This document shows, in pieces, positions 43,701 through 52,500 of a stretch of DNA of 55,265 nucleotides. The translations under genes were made by a program, and so were the position numbers. The stretch covers positions 1 to 55,265 of the forward strand of contig JAFGGN010000052.1 of the NCBI GenBank assembly GCA_016930535.1, in the 5' to 3' direction. Numbering within the stretch: the stretch's first letter is position 1; each line of letters begins with the position of its first letter. Source of the stretch: a bacterium. GTDB taxonomy: Bacteria > Zhuqueibacterota > QNDG01 > JAFGCO01. Under the pieces are notes generated by a model. That model worked only from the letters and a program-made list of their open reading frames with translations. It was not told the origin of the DNA and ran no database searches.

Positions 43701-45845
43701 CTGGAACGCGAGAACAAACTGCGCAGCCTGTTCCGGGCCTCACCGACCGGTATCGGCGTGGTCCACGACCGGCATTTTACGGAAGTTAATGATATGATTC
43801 TGAATATGACGGGTTACACCAGTGAAGAGCTTTTGGGACAGAGTGCGCGCATGGTGTATCCCAGCCAGGAAGAATTCGAAATGGCGGGCAGGGTGAAATA
43901 CGGTCAGATTCAGGAATACGGTACGGGAACTGTCGAAACAAGATGGAAGAAGAAGAACGGCAAAATCATTGACGTTCTGTTAAGCTCCACACCGCTCGAT
44001 CCGCTCGATCTCGGCAAAGGAGTGACTTTCACGGCACTGGATATCACGGACCGGAAAACGACCGAAAATGCGTTAAAAGAAAGTGAGGAACGGTACCGCT
44101 GTCTGGTCGAGGCAGCACCCATTTGCGTATTTATCCTCAGTGAAGGCAGATATGCTTTCAGCAATTCTTTCGGTGCCAGCCTGCTGGGTTACAACAACCC
44201 GGACGATTTGATCGGAACGGATGCCCTGATGACAATTGCACCGGAATATCGGGACACCATATCCGGACGTATGCAAAAGGCGGCCGGAGGCGAAATCAAC
44301 CCGCCTCAAATCCTACAAATGCTGACCACGGACAAACGCAGGGTCTGGCTGGAAACACTGTCCCTGCCTATTGTGCTTGAAAGCAAGAGGGAGATCCTTG
44401 TTATCGGCAATGATATTTCACTGCGTATCGCGGCCATTGAAAGTCTGCGATTGAGCGAGGACCGGCTGAAAAAGGCCGAAGCCATGGCCCATCTGGGTCA
44501 CTGGGAATTTGATGTGCCTGCCGGCGCATATTTCTGGTCCGATGAATTTTACCGAATATGCGGTCTCGAGCCCCAATCCCTGAAACCGACAGTGGAAACC
44601 GCCCTTGGATTGCTGCATCCGGATGACAGGAAATCCATCCAGGCTGCCTTACAGCAGGTGATCGACCGGGGAGGGTCTTTCGATCTGGAAAGCCGCATCA
44701 TGCGTCCGGACCGGTCCGTGCGGATCGTGCATTCGGTGGGTGAACTCGTATCCGACAACACAGGCCGGCCGATCAAACTGATCGGCTCGTTTCACGATAT
44801 CACGGACAGGAAGATCGCCGAACAGAACGTGATCGCCGAAAAGGAAAGGGCGCAACAGTACCTGGATGTGGCGGGTGTCATGTTCATTGCACTGGATAAT
44901 CGGGGCTTGATCACGCTGGCCAACCAGAAGGTGTCGGAAATTCTCGGGATCCGGGAAAGGGAAATTATCGGTATGAACTGGTTCGACCATTTCATCCCGC
45001 AGAATGAAAGAGAATACGTCCGGTCGGTTTTCAGTGAAATTTTGTCCGGCAAGGTCGAATTGAATGAATATGTCGAAAGTCCGGTACTGACAAAGAACAG
45101 GAGCAAAAGAATCATCGCCTGGCATAACACGATACTGTGGAACAACCAGGGGCAGATCATGGGGACATTGAGTTCCGGAGAGGATATCACGGAACGCAAG
45201 AAGGCAGAGGAGCATATACGGGCCAGTCTTGAAGAAAAGGAAATCCTGCTTCAGGAAATCCATCACCGGGTCAAAAACAACCTGGCCATTATCAACAGCC
45301 TTCTGAATCTGCAGTCCATACAGCTGGCGAACAAGGAACAGGCTGTCGAAGCGTTCAAGGAGAGTGTGAACCGCATTCACTCCATGGCCCTGGTGCATGA
45401 AATTCTGTACCGTTCCAAGGATTTCTCACGGATTCATTTCGGGGAATACATTGAACGGCTGATCGGTGAACTCGTTCAGGTATTCCATACCGGGGACCGC
45501 GTACGGATCAATTCCAAAATACAGAATGTAAGGCTCGATCTGAACCGGGCCATACCATGCGGGCTCATCCTGAACGAACTGATCACCAATGCCATGAAAT
45601 ACGCGTTCCCGAAACGCAGATCCGGTGAAATCGCGGTGACTTTTTCAACCCTGAAGTCAGGATTCTATTCTTTGACGGTCAGCGACAATGGTGTGGGACT
45701 GCCGGACGATCTGGATATCAAGACATCCGAATCCCTGGGTTTGAATCTGATCCGTATCCTGGTGGACCAGATCGACGGAACACTGGACGTATCGGTCGAC
45801 AAGGGAACCTGGATCAATATCCGGTTCCCGGTCAAACCGCTGTAA
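40794..45845 (+). CDS. Soluble multi-PAS/GAF sensor histidine kinase
   Basis: A 1683-residue cytoplasmic kinase with no transmembrane span. I count ten PAS domains and one GAF: PAS 1-3 (about 10-395), GAF (398-560), PAS 4-10 (565-1470), most ending in a DIT-x-R/E-K motif. The kinase core has the HisKA_2 motif LLQEIHHRVKNNL (phospho-acceptor His1490 or 1491), an N-box LNELITNAMKYAF (Asn1594) and DNGVGLPDD. PAS 4 carries Cys622, Cys632, Cys638 and Cys641 (GCGLGEVCRDC), a possible metal or Fe-S site. PAS 1 and PAS 10 are close copies, sharing VxFxALDxxG and AWHN with GTLSSG. No response regulator is adjacent, so its output is unknown. Confidence 0.92.
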   Translation: MSPQKKSGADIPVQAFLDIAGVIFLALDRNGCVSMINQKGCDLLGYREESIIGKEWFQHFLPKEMVRQVRSVFRKVMRGELEGTEYFENPVITRSGESKLIAWHNVYLKNERGQITGTLSSGVDITQRRRAEEELKSSESLSKALLGAIPDLMFRMSAEGNILDFYAADETMLFAAPDQFLGKAVDAVLPPDVSSVCLVNISKVLRKRHMHMFEYSLTFSTDHVRTYEARMVPCLKNEVLTIVRDISERKQSERILADSEARFRHLFESMAQGVVYQAADGKIISANPAAERILGLSIDQMQGRTSADPRWHTIHEDGTDFPGDTHPAMIALKTGKKVLNTIMGVFNPQDEVMHWIHINAVPQFREGEKTPYQVFTTFDDITERILAEHRIDHLNRTLEAVRHVDALIVRESDPSKLIPKICEELTRTRGYVSAWIVWMTADMEIIETAYSGLSKRHTAIFKSLKQQVWPYCIRESLENDAPMVVHRPDAGCMNCILSDIAPNGTTVTLRIMHNRRFYGLMSVVVSGVFPMDQDETGLVGEIADDIGLAFHNWETEQDRLKSEIMLRENEEQLENIFNHAPFVMLMLDEETRILKINQRGLDFAGLTEKNVLESKGGDAFSCIHAADDPGGCGLGEVCRDCKVRNTVLQTLRTGEAMDNVEAVLLVRHKKTIREYFINLSCSLVSNSPEKRILVTFEDITDEKQAKQELIESENKYRFITENLHDVIWILDPETACFSYISPSVYELQGYTPEEICAVPFYENMLPDDPGTFKNVLKTRMREFVETGEKQVYTDEFILQRKDGPSIWAEVVSYFQFNFRTGAIELIGSTRDITSRKKIEMNLAEANRLNQDIIQNSQDGIIVYGPDLKYRVWNPSMEKISGIPGRDVIGRHPADLFPFLKESGFIRQLEALLAGAEFEAREMPFAEFKSGKEGWVSDWSIPMKDENGNIIGILGTVRDITARKQAELALLERENKLRSLFRASPTGIGVVHDRHFTEVNDMILNMTGYTSEELLGQSARMVYPSQEEFEMAGRVKYGQIQEYGTGTVETRWKKKNGKIIDVLLSSTPLDPLDLGKGVTFTALDITDRKTTENALKESEERYRCLVEAAPICVFILSEGRYAFSNSFGASLLGYNNPDDLIGTDALMTIAPEYRDTISGRMQKAAGGEINPPQILQMLTTDKRRVWLETLSLPIVLESKREILVIGNDISLRIAAIESLRLSEDRLKKAEAMAHLGHWEFDVPAGAYFWSDEFYRICGLEPQSLKPTVETALGLLHPDDRKSIQAALQQVIDRGGSFDLESRIMRPDRSVRIVHSVGELVSDNTGRPIKLIGSFHDITDRKIAEQNVIAEKERAQQYLDVAGVMFIALDNRGLITLANQKVSEILGIREREIIGMNWFDHFIPQNEREYVRSVFSEILSGKVELNEYVESPVLTKNRSKRIIAWHNTILWNNQGQIMGTLSSGEDITERKKAEEHIRASLEEKEILLQEIHHRVKNNLAIINSLLNLQSIQLANKEQAVEAFKESVNRIHSMALVHEILYRSKDFSRIHFGEYIERLIGELVQVFHTGDRVRINSKIQNVRLDLNRAIPCGLILNELITNAMKYAFPKRRSGEIAVTFSTLKSGFYSLTVSDNGVGLPDDLDIKTSESLGLNLIRILVDQIDGTLDVSVDKGTWINIRFPVKPL

Positions 45846-45925
45846 ACAGAAACGGGTTGTCATAGACCGTTTAAATTCATATATTCCAATCAGACCCCTT
45901 GAATCGAACGTTTGGATAATCATCC

Positions 45926-47680
45926 ATGATGACCGTGATCCGGAATAAAATCGCCGGATTGTCCGGATTCAGGTTGATCCACTTCTGTTTTCTGCTCATT
46001 ATCCTGTACTGTCACAGGGACAGGGCAGCCTTCCGTAATCCGGCCGCCTCCGAATCCGGACTTTTCATATCGGGCATGGTCCGTGACGAATACGGACCCC
46101 TGACCCATGCAGTGGTCCGGATTCAGACGACGGCCGTATGCGATACCACGGATGAATCAGGCTGTTTCCGGATCGAAACGCCCGATGATCATACACCCGT
46201 TGTTCTCACGGCATGGGCTCCGGGCTGTTTTATAGCCGGGGGCACGGAGATCGTTCCGGGTACGGACAGCCTGGTCTTTGACCTGATGCGGATTCCTGAC
46301 GGCGATCATCCGGGATACGGGTGGATCAGCGCATTCTCCGAAGCATCCGGATCCGGTAACTGCCAGGTCTGCCATGCGGGCGGTGCCGGATCGGCGAATG
46401 CCATGACCGGCGGACCGGATTCCGGCGGGGACCTGCCCTTCGATGAATGGATACAGGATGCACATGCGCAGTCTTCCAGGAACATTCGATTTCTGACCAT
46501 GTACACGGGGACGGATGTATACGGCAATACGAGTCCCGCGACGCGATTTGGTTACAGCCGGGATTACGGCAGTTTTCCGCTGCCGCCGGATCCGTGTGAA
46601 CCGTATTTCGGTCCGGGATACAAACTGGATTTTCCGTCTACCGCGGGTAACTGCTCGGCCTGTCATGTGCCGGCTGCGGCCGTCGACGATCCGTACGGCA
46701 CGGATCCGCTCTCGGTGACAGGTACGGCCGCCGAAGGCATCGGTTGTGATTTCTGTCACAAGGTATGGGATGTCCGCCTGGATCCTGCCACAGGCATGCC
46801 GTACGACAACATGCCGGGCGTGCTGTCCTTCGAGTTCCGCAGACCTCCGGATGGACATCAGTTTTTTGCAGGCCCCTATGATGACGTGGCGCCCGGCGAA
46901 GACACGTATACGCCCATTCAAAAACGAAGCGAATACTGTGCGCCCTGTCATACCGCGAAATTCTGGGATGTGAGGATTTACAATTCTTTCGGAGAATGGC
47001 TGGAAAGCCCCTACAGCGATTCAGAAACAGGACGAACCTGTCAGGATTGTCATATGCCCGCCGGCTTGAACGATCATTTTGCACGCATTGAATCCGGCGG
47101 ACGGATTCGTGATCCGGCGACCATTTTCAGCCACCGCATGCCGGGTGCGATGGATGAGGACCTGCTTCGTCATGCCGTGACCATGGATGTCACGGCATCC
47201 CGCCAGGATAAGTCGGTGACCGTGAACGTCGAAATCACGAACGATCAGACCGGACATCATGTGCCCACGGATTCGCCGCTCAGGCACCTGATTCTTCTCG
47301 TTACCGCAGTGCACGCATCCGGCGACACGCTGGACCAGACAGCCGGCCCCGTGCTGCCCGGCTGGTGCGGACAGGGGGATCCGGCCGACGGAAATTATGC
47401 CGGTCTGCCCGGCAGGGCGTATGCCAAAATCCTGGAGGAATTCTGGACTGGTATCCGTCCGACGGGGGCATATTGGAACATGACAAAATTGATCAGCGAC
47501 AACCGGATTGCCGCAACTGATTGCGACCGGTCCTCATATACGTTTGTATCCCGTTCGGAACAGCCTGTTCACATCGAGGTCGTCCTGCTGTTTCGCAGAG
47601 CCTACAAACAGCTTTCCATCTGGAAATCCTGGGAAGATCCGGATATCGTCATGGCCGAAGCAACCATTGTTCTAGATTGA
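45926..47680 (+). CDS. Secreted pentaheme c-type cytochrome
   Basis: A 584-residue exported multiheme cytochrome. The N-terminus has a hydrophobic signal region (GFRLIHFCFLLIILYC), then a carboxypeptidase-regulatory-like domain at about 46-110 (GMVRDEYGPLTHAVVRIQ). Five CxxCH heme sites follow: Cys146 (CQVCH), Cys243 (CSACH), Cys274 (CDFCH), Cys338 (CAPCH) and Cys372 (CQDCH). Distal His candidates include DAHAQS and FSHRMPGA. The C-terminal 200 residues (from about 415, VNVEITNDQTGHHVPTD) are a beta-rich domain. It may serve periplasmic or extracellular electron transfer; no reductase motif is clear. The BNR-repeat protein follows 68 bases later. Confidence 0.88.
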   Translation: MMTVIRNKIAGLSGFRLIHFCFLLIILYCHRDRAAFRNPAASESGLFISGMVRDEYGPLTHAVVRIQTTAVCDTTDESGCFRIETPDDHTPVVLTAWAPGCFIAGGTEIVPGTDSLVFDLMRIPDGDHPGYGWISAFSEASGSGNCQVCHAGGAGSANAMTGGPDSGGDLPFDEWIQDAHAQSSRNIRFLTMYTGTDVYGNTSPATRFGYSRDYGSFPLPPDPCEPYFGPGYKLDFPSTAGNCSACHVPAAAVDDPYGTDPLSVTGTAAEGIGCDFCHKVWDVRLDPATGMPYDNMPGVLSFEFRRPPDGHQFFAGPYDDVAPGEDTYTPIQKRSEYCAPCHTAKFWDVRIYNSFGEWLESPYSDSETGRTCQDCHMPAGLNDHFARIESGGRIRDPATIFSHRMPGAMDEDLLRHAVTMDVTASRQDKSVTVNVEITNDQTGHHVPTDSPLRHLILLVTAVHASGDTLDQTAGPVLPGWCGQGDPADGNYAGLPGRAYAKILEEFWTGIRPTGAYWNMTKLISDNRIAATDCDRSSYTFVSRSEQPVHIEVVLLFRRAYKQLSIWKSWEDPDIVMAEATIVLD

Positions 47681-47748
47681 TTTTCAAATCATACGGCTGA
47701 TTGCACAGATGACCCCGTGCAGCATGAAATGTAATGAAGGAGACTGCC

Positions 47749-50193
47749 ATGAACAGCAATAAGGGAGAACGGTTCATGAGGATTTGTCTGATTTGCTTTC
47801 TCGTATTCATGGCACGGGCCGATGAAAATCCGGTTTGGATCCGGACCGGCGGACCGCTCGGCGGTCTGGGATATGATGTGCGCATGCGGCCGGACAATCC
47901 CGATCTCATGTACGTGACCGATGCCTATGCAGGCGTTTTCATCAGCGAGAATGGAGGCAGAACCTGGTTTCCGTCCAATCAGGGAATCACAACGCGCGGC
48001 GGCGATTCCGGCGACGCCATTCCCGTATTCTGCCTGACCATCGATCCGCATCAGCCGGACATCATCTGGGCGGGCACACAGTTTCAGCGTGGTATTTTCA
48101 AGTCGGTTGATGCAGGACAGAGCTGGACGGAAATGGACGAGGGGATTCAGGATACCGAGGGGATCACATTCAGAGGATTTACTGTGGATCCATTCAATTC
48201 GGAGGTCGTTTATGCCGCGGCAGAACTGTCCAGCTGGAACTGGAATCCGGAGCCGCTCCCGGGAAGGGAATTCGACCTGACCATGGGCGTGGTTTATAAG
48301 ACCACCGACGGCGGTGACAAGTGGACGGAAATCTGGCGCGGCAACAATCTGGCCCGGTATATCTGGATCCATCCGGAAAATCCGGAACTCATTTATATTT
48401 CGACCGGTATTTTCGACAGGGAAGCGGCGGATTCGGATGATGATAAGGATAACCCGGGCGGCGAGGGTATTGTCCGGTCGAAGGACGGCGGCAAAACGTG
48501 GGAGAACATCAATACGGGCATGGAAAACCTGTATGTGGGCAGTCTGTTTATGCATCCGGACAATCCCGAAATTCTGCTTGCAGGCACCGGTAACAATGCC
48601 TATGGCAGCGGTCAGGGTATTTATCTGACGGAAAACGGGGGTGATTCCTGGGAAAAAGTGCTGGAGAATGACAATATCAATGCCGTCGAATTCTGCGGTT
48701 CCGAGCCGGATATTGCGTATGCAGGCAGTGCTTCGGCCATTTACAGAAGCGAGGACAGGGGAAGACACTGGGAGAAAATGACCGAAGCGGAAATCGGCTG
48801 GGGCGCACCGGGCGTTCGTGCAGGATTTCCAATCGATTTTCAGGTGGATCCCCGGAACGCAAACCGGATTTTTGCAAACAATTACGGCGGCGGTAATTTT
48901 CTGAGCGAAGACGGAGGCAAGTCCTGGATCGTGGCCAGTCAGGGGTATACGGGCGCCCAGGCCCGGGATGTGGCCGTGCATCCCGAGGATCCGGTCAGGG
49001 TGTACTGTGCGGCCCGGAGCGGGCTGTTCGTCAGTGCGAACAGCGGTCAGATATGGGAAGGATTGAACCGATTCCCCGCGGACATGCTGGAATGGAACGT
49101 CGTAGCCGTGGATCCGCGGGATGCAAGACATATTGTGGCAGGGACCAACTGGAATGCCACACTGGTTGAAAGCCGGCAGGAGGGTGCGGAGTGGCGCAGC
49201 AGGGGCCCGCTGCTTCCGCCCGGATGCGGATTCCGTTCCGTGGTTTTTGCGCCTTCCGATCCTGAAATCATCTATGCGGGCACCTCCGGCTTTTATTCCG
49301 CGGGTGTGTTCGACCCCGTCATGGATGCGGCCGGCATGGCCGTGTCGCGTAACGGCGGTGAGGACTGGGAATGGATCAACGACACCTATACCGCCAAGGC
49401 CAACGTGTATCACATGGCGGTCGATCCTTCCGATCCGCTTGTGGTGTTCGCGGCTACCGGGAACAAGGGACTGCTTAAAACCCAGGACGGCGGGACGTCC
49501 TGGGATCCGGTAACAGCCGGGCTTCCGGCTATGCTGCACTTTACTATGGTGGCCGTGGATCCCCATAACGGGCAGAGAATATTCGCTGCGCCATATCAAT
49601 CCGGATTGTACAGAAGCGTGGACGGCGGGACCGCATGGAAGATGATGACCTCGGGTCTGATACCGGAAATGAAAATCTCGGATTTGATCTTCGATCCCCT
49701 GCGCCCGGATGTCATCTATTTGTCCGATTTGCACAGCGGTGTGTACCGCTCGGATAACGGAGGCGATTCATGGACACCGGTAATCGCGGGACTGAGAACA
49801 AGGGCGGTCAATGCACTTTCAATCAGTGCTGACGGCATGCACGTGTATGCGGCCACTGAAGGCGAGGGAATTTTCCGGCTGGATTATGCGGACCTTCCGG
49901 TGCGTGTCCGCCGGGGCGCAGAACCGCCTGGAACCTTTCACATTGTCAGCCTTTACCCCAATCCGTTTAATTCATCGATCACCCTGGTCTATACGCTGAA
50001 CGCTCCGGCTCATGTACGGATCGATGCGGTTTCGCTGCGCGGCGAACGGATTGAATATGTGCAGGACCGTATGCAGCCGGCCGGTGAACACCGGATCCGC
50101 TGGGACGCTTCAAGATTTTGTTCAGGCACCTATGTGATCCGGTTGCGGGTGAATGAAAAGATCCTGTTAAAAAAGTGCCTCCTGGTCCGGTAA
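47749..50193 (+). CDS. Secreted BNR/sortilin-like propeller protein
   Basis: An 814-residue exported protein. ATG 47749 has AAGGAG at 47737-47742; ATG 47734 in the same frame is less likely. A signal peptide lies around MRICLICFLVFMARA. About ten BNR/Asp-box units follow (SENGGRTW, SVDAGQSW, TTDGGDKW, SKDGGKTW, TENGGDSW, SEDGGKSW, TQDGGTSW, SVDGGTAW, SDNGGDSW), building one or two beta-propellers like those of sortilin, sialidases and xyloglucanases. The last 85 residues are a FlgD-like sorting domain (VSLYPNPFNSSITLVY, ending CLLVR). No catalytic residues are evident, so it is probably a binding protein on the cell surface. It likely shares a transcript with the cytochrome. Confidence 0.88.
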   Translation: MNSNKGERFMRICLICFLVFMARADENPVWIRTGGPLGGLGYDVRMRPDNPDLMYVTDAYAGVFISENGGRTWFPSNQGITTRGGDSGDAIPVFCLTIDPHQPDIIWAGTQFQRGIFKSVDAGQSWTEMDEGIQDTEGITFRGFTVDPFNSEVVYAAAELSSWNWNPEPLPGREFDLTMGVVYKTTDGGDKWTEIWRGNNLARYIWIHPENPELIYISTGIFDREAADSDDDKDNPGGEGIVRSKDGGKTWENINTGMENLYVGSLFMHPDNPEILLAGTGNNAYGSGQGIYLTENGGDSWEKVLENDNINAVEFCGSEPDIAYAGSASAIYRSEDRGRHWEKMTEAEIGWGAPGVRAGFPIDFQVDPRNANRIFANNYGGGNFLSEDGGKSWIVASQGYTGAQARDVAVHPEDPVRVYCAARSGLFVSANSGQIWEGLNRFPADMLEWNVVAVDPRDARHIVAGTNWNATLVESRQEGAEWRSRGPLLPPGCGFRSVVFAPSDPEIIYAGTSGFYSAGVFDPVMDAAGMAVSRNGGEDWEWINDTYTAKANVYHMAVDPSDPLVVFAATGNKGLLKTQDGGTSWDPVTAGLPAMLHFTMVAVDPHNGQRIFAAPYQSGLYRSVDGGTAWKMMTSGLIPEMKISDLIFDPLRPDVIYLSDLHSGVYRSDNGGDSWTPVIAGLRTRAVNALSISADGMHVYAATEGEGIFRLDYADLPVRVRRGAEPPGTFHIVSLYPNPFNSSITLVYTLNAPAHVRIDAVSLRGERIEYVQDRMQPAGEHRIRWDASRFCSGTYVIRLRVNEKILLKKCLLVR

Positions 50194-50264
50194 ATATTTG
50201 GTATTGTGTTAATCGAACCGATTTCTTAATTTTATATCATGATTGATAATGGATATGCCGTGTT

Positions 50265-51521
50265 ATGAAGCACAGAAAAATCATACTGCCGTACGCAGGC
50301 GGCACCGTTAAAATTTCCGTTCCGGAATCCAGGCTGGCCGGCGTGCTGAACCCGAATCCGGTTCAATCGCGCAGTCCGGCAGAACTGTTTAAAAATGCGT
50401 TCTCGGAACCCCTGAAGGCGCCGGTTCCGGGGCAATGGATACACGGGGGAGAACAACTGCTCGTCATCGTGAACGACGCCTCGAGGCCGACGCCCACAGC
50501 TGCCGTACTGGAAATGATGAAGCCATTTCTTCAGAAAACCCGTGTTGAATTTCTGGTCGCCACAGGCACACACGGACAGGCCACGGAACTCGAGCTTCGG
50601 CTGATGCTCGGTTCCTTTTTCGAAACACATGACGGGCATACGCACAGTCATGACTGTCATGACAATGCCATGCTGGATCCTGTGGGCACCACGACTCGGG
50701 GAACGGAAGTGCGGATCAACCGCCGGGTGATGCAGGCGGATAAAATTCTGATCATCGGCTCGGTCGAACCGCATTATTTCGCCGGTTATACGGGCGGCCG
50801 CAAGGGCCTCGTTCCGGGCGTGGCCGGTTACCGGACCATCGAACAGAACCACAGCCATGCCATGTCGGAAGACGTGAGGCCCCTGAGACTTGCGGGCAAT
50901 CCCGTACATGAAGATATGGCCGAGGCCGTCCGTCTGCTGGGCCACAGGGATATTTATTCGGTTCAGATCGTGCTCGATCATGAGGACCGAATCTTTGCGG
51001 TTTTCGCGGGGGATCTGGAGGCCACGCTGGAAGCGGCAGCCGTCAAGGCGCGTGAAGTGTACGGTGTGCATGCTGCAGATAAGGAAGATATTGTCCTGGC
51101 TGCAGCGGCACCGCCGCTGGATCGTGACCTGTATCAGTCGCAGAAAGCCATGGAACATGCCAGACATGCTTTGAATCCCGGCGGTATCATGATTCTCGTG
51201 TCCGCCTGTGTCCAGGGCATCGGTCCTTCCGCTTTTTATGATCTTTTAACCTCGCATCCCGATCCTGAGGAAATACTTCGAACCATTAAAAACGGATATC
51301 TGCTGGGCCATCACAAAGCGGCACGATGGCTCGATCTGGCAGGCCAGGTATCGCTTTATTGTGTCACGCATCTGGACCCGGACATCGTACGGAAACTTGG
51401 ATTGCTGCCCTTTGAAACCGTTCAGCATGCCCTGGACCGCGCCCTGCGTGAGAGACCGGGCAGGATTCTGGTGATGCCGTATGCAACGGTAACTGTTCCC
51501 TTGTTGGAGAAGCAAGATTAA
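50265..51521 (+). CDS. LarA-family nickel-pincer protein (lactate racemase-like)
   Basis: A 418-residue cytoplasmic protein of the LarA/DUF2088 family. NDASRPTP, VATGTHGQ, HDCHD, SVEPHYFAGYTGGRKGLVPG and NHSHAM match the substrate and cofactor regions, including the conserved His pair and the Lys that bonds the pincer nicotinic-acid cofactor (within GGRKG). LarA racemises lactate, but many homologues act on other 2-hydroxyacids. The cofactor makers LarB, LarC and LarE are not in the window, so activity depends on genes elsewhere. It stands alone on the plus strand, with no clear ribosome binding site. Confidence 0.88.
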   Translation: MKHRKIILPYAGGTVKISVPESRLAGVLNPNPVQSRSPAELFKNAFSEPLKAPVPGQWIHGGEQLLVIVNDASRPTPTAAVLEMMKPFLQKTRVEFLVATGTHGQATELELRLMLGSFFETHDGHTHSHDCHDNAMLDPVGTTTRGTEVRINRRVMQADKILIIGSVEPHYFAGYTGGRKGLVPGVAGYRTIEQNHSHAMSEDVRPLRLAGNPVHEDMAEAVRLLGHRDIYSVQIVLDHEDRIFAVFAGDLEATLEAAAVKAREVYGVHAADKEDIVLAAAAPPLDRDLYQSQKAMEHARHALNPGGIMILVSACVQGIGPSAFYDLLTSHPDPEEILRTIKNGYLLGHHKAARWLDLAGQVSLYCVTHLDPDIVRKLGLLPFETVQHALDRALRERPGRILVMPYATVTVPLLEKQD

Positions 51522-51560
51522 AGAGGCCTATAGGGTCGTTGGGTCGGACAGTGAAACGGC

Positions 51561-52020
51561 GAGGTGAGAAACGGAGAGACGGAGAAAAAGATAAAAGAGG
51601 TCGTTGGGTCTTAGGGTCGTTGCGTCATTGGGTCGTGAAGCGGAGCGTGAGACGGAGCTTCAGAGAAACGGAGAGACGGAGAAAAAGATAAAAGAGGTCG
51701 TTGGGTCATTGAGTCGTGAAGCGGAGCGTGAAACGGAGAGGTGAGAAACGGAGAGACGGAGAAAAAGATAAAAGAGGTCGTTGGGTCTTAGGGTCGTTGC
51801 GTCATTGAGTCGTGAAACGGAGCATGAAACGGTGAGATGAGACACGGAGAGTCGGAGAAAAAGATAAAAGAGGTCGTTGCGTCATTGAGTCGTGAAGCGG
51901 AGCATGAAACGGTGAGATGAGACACGGAGAGTCGGAGAAAAAGATAAAAGAGGTCGTTGCGTCATTGGGTCGTTGGGTCGGACAGTCAAACGGTAAGGTG
52001 AGAAACGGAGAAAAAGATTA
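51561..52020. repeat. Irregular tandem repeat, six units, alternating period
   Basis: The word GGAGAAAAAGATAAAAGAG starts at 51581, 51678, 51758, 51854 and 51934, and a degenerate copy starts at 52007. Spacing is 97, 80, 96, 80 and 73 bases. Long units carry an extra 16-17 bases (TTAGGGTCGTTGCGTC). Between the anchors lie GTCGTTGGGTC and CGTGAAGCGGAGC words. Codons in all frames are broken, so it is non-coding. Confidence 0.85.
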
Positions 52021-52043
52021 AAGAGACAAGATTAAAGATTAAT

Positions 52044-52085
52044 GAACAAAGACCAAAGAACAAAGACCAAAGAACAAAGACCAAA
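52044..52085. repeat. Three perfect 14-bp tandem copies
   Basis: GAACAAAGACCAAA is repeated three times without change (52044-52057, 52058-52071, 52072-52085). It follows the larger tandem block and precedes a hairpin repeat. Confidence 0.9.
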
Positions 52086-52090
52086 GATTA

Positions 52091-52260
52091 AAAAGCCCCG
52101 TAGGGGCGGTATATTTATAGCATTGAAGATGTAATATATAATCATAGTCCTGTAGGGACGTAATATTTTTAGATCGCGATATTTTCGACATTAAAAAAAG
52201 GATACGGGGAAGGATTTTTAGGGACGTAATATTTTATGTGCAATATTTCCAGCATTGAAT
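52091..52260. repeat. Decayed interspersed hairpin repeat, three partial copies
   Basis: Three related blocks occur. GCCCC-GTA-GGGGC (52095-52107) is followed by TATTTATAGCATTGAAGATG. GTCCT-GTA-GGGAC (52147-52159) is followed by GTAATATTTTTAG. TAGGGACGTAATATTTT recurs near 52219, followed by CAATATTTCCAGCATTGAAT. The shared stem and tail suggest one short interspersed family. Confidence 0.65.
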
Positions 52261-52279
52261 AAGAGAGAGTCTGCGTAAT

Positions 52280-52500
52280 CGTCTCCGTTTCACTCTTTCT
52301 CCGTTTCTCCGAAGCATTCAAGGTCTGCGACCAGCCGTTCGCGCAGCAAATTGTGTTTGGAATTTGGTGTCTGTGATTTATTTGTATTTTGGATTTTGTT
52401 ATTTGGAATTTCCGGCGGTCAGCCGTCTGCGGTCTGCGGTCAGAGATTGTCATATCCGTTTCACCGTGTCTCCGTTTCTCCGGCGCAGCTTCAGCATGGA
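52280..52500. repeat. Inverted-sense copies of the GGAGAAACGG family
   Basis: GTCTCCGTTTCACTCTTTCTC and CTCCGTTTCTCCG near 52283-52312, and CCGTTTCACCGTGTCTCCGT near 52457-52490, are reverse-complement forms of the words in the tandem block. CAGCCGTCTGCGGTCTGCGG (52420-52440) and TTTGGAATTTGGTG also occur. The patch matches the gap at 6.8-6.9 kb. No gene is supported in 51522-52713. Confidence 0.65.

Noticed and set aside
47689..49734. 681-codon minus-strand frame opposite the BNR gene
   Set aside because: It mirrors the codon pattern of the plus-strand BNR protein; His- and Arg-rich, no domains.
51561..52085. Repeats as a possible CRISPR array
   Set aside because: Spacing alternates, the intervening sequences are themselves repeated, and no cas genes are near.
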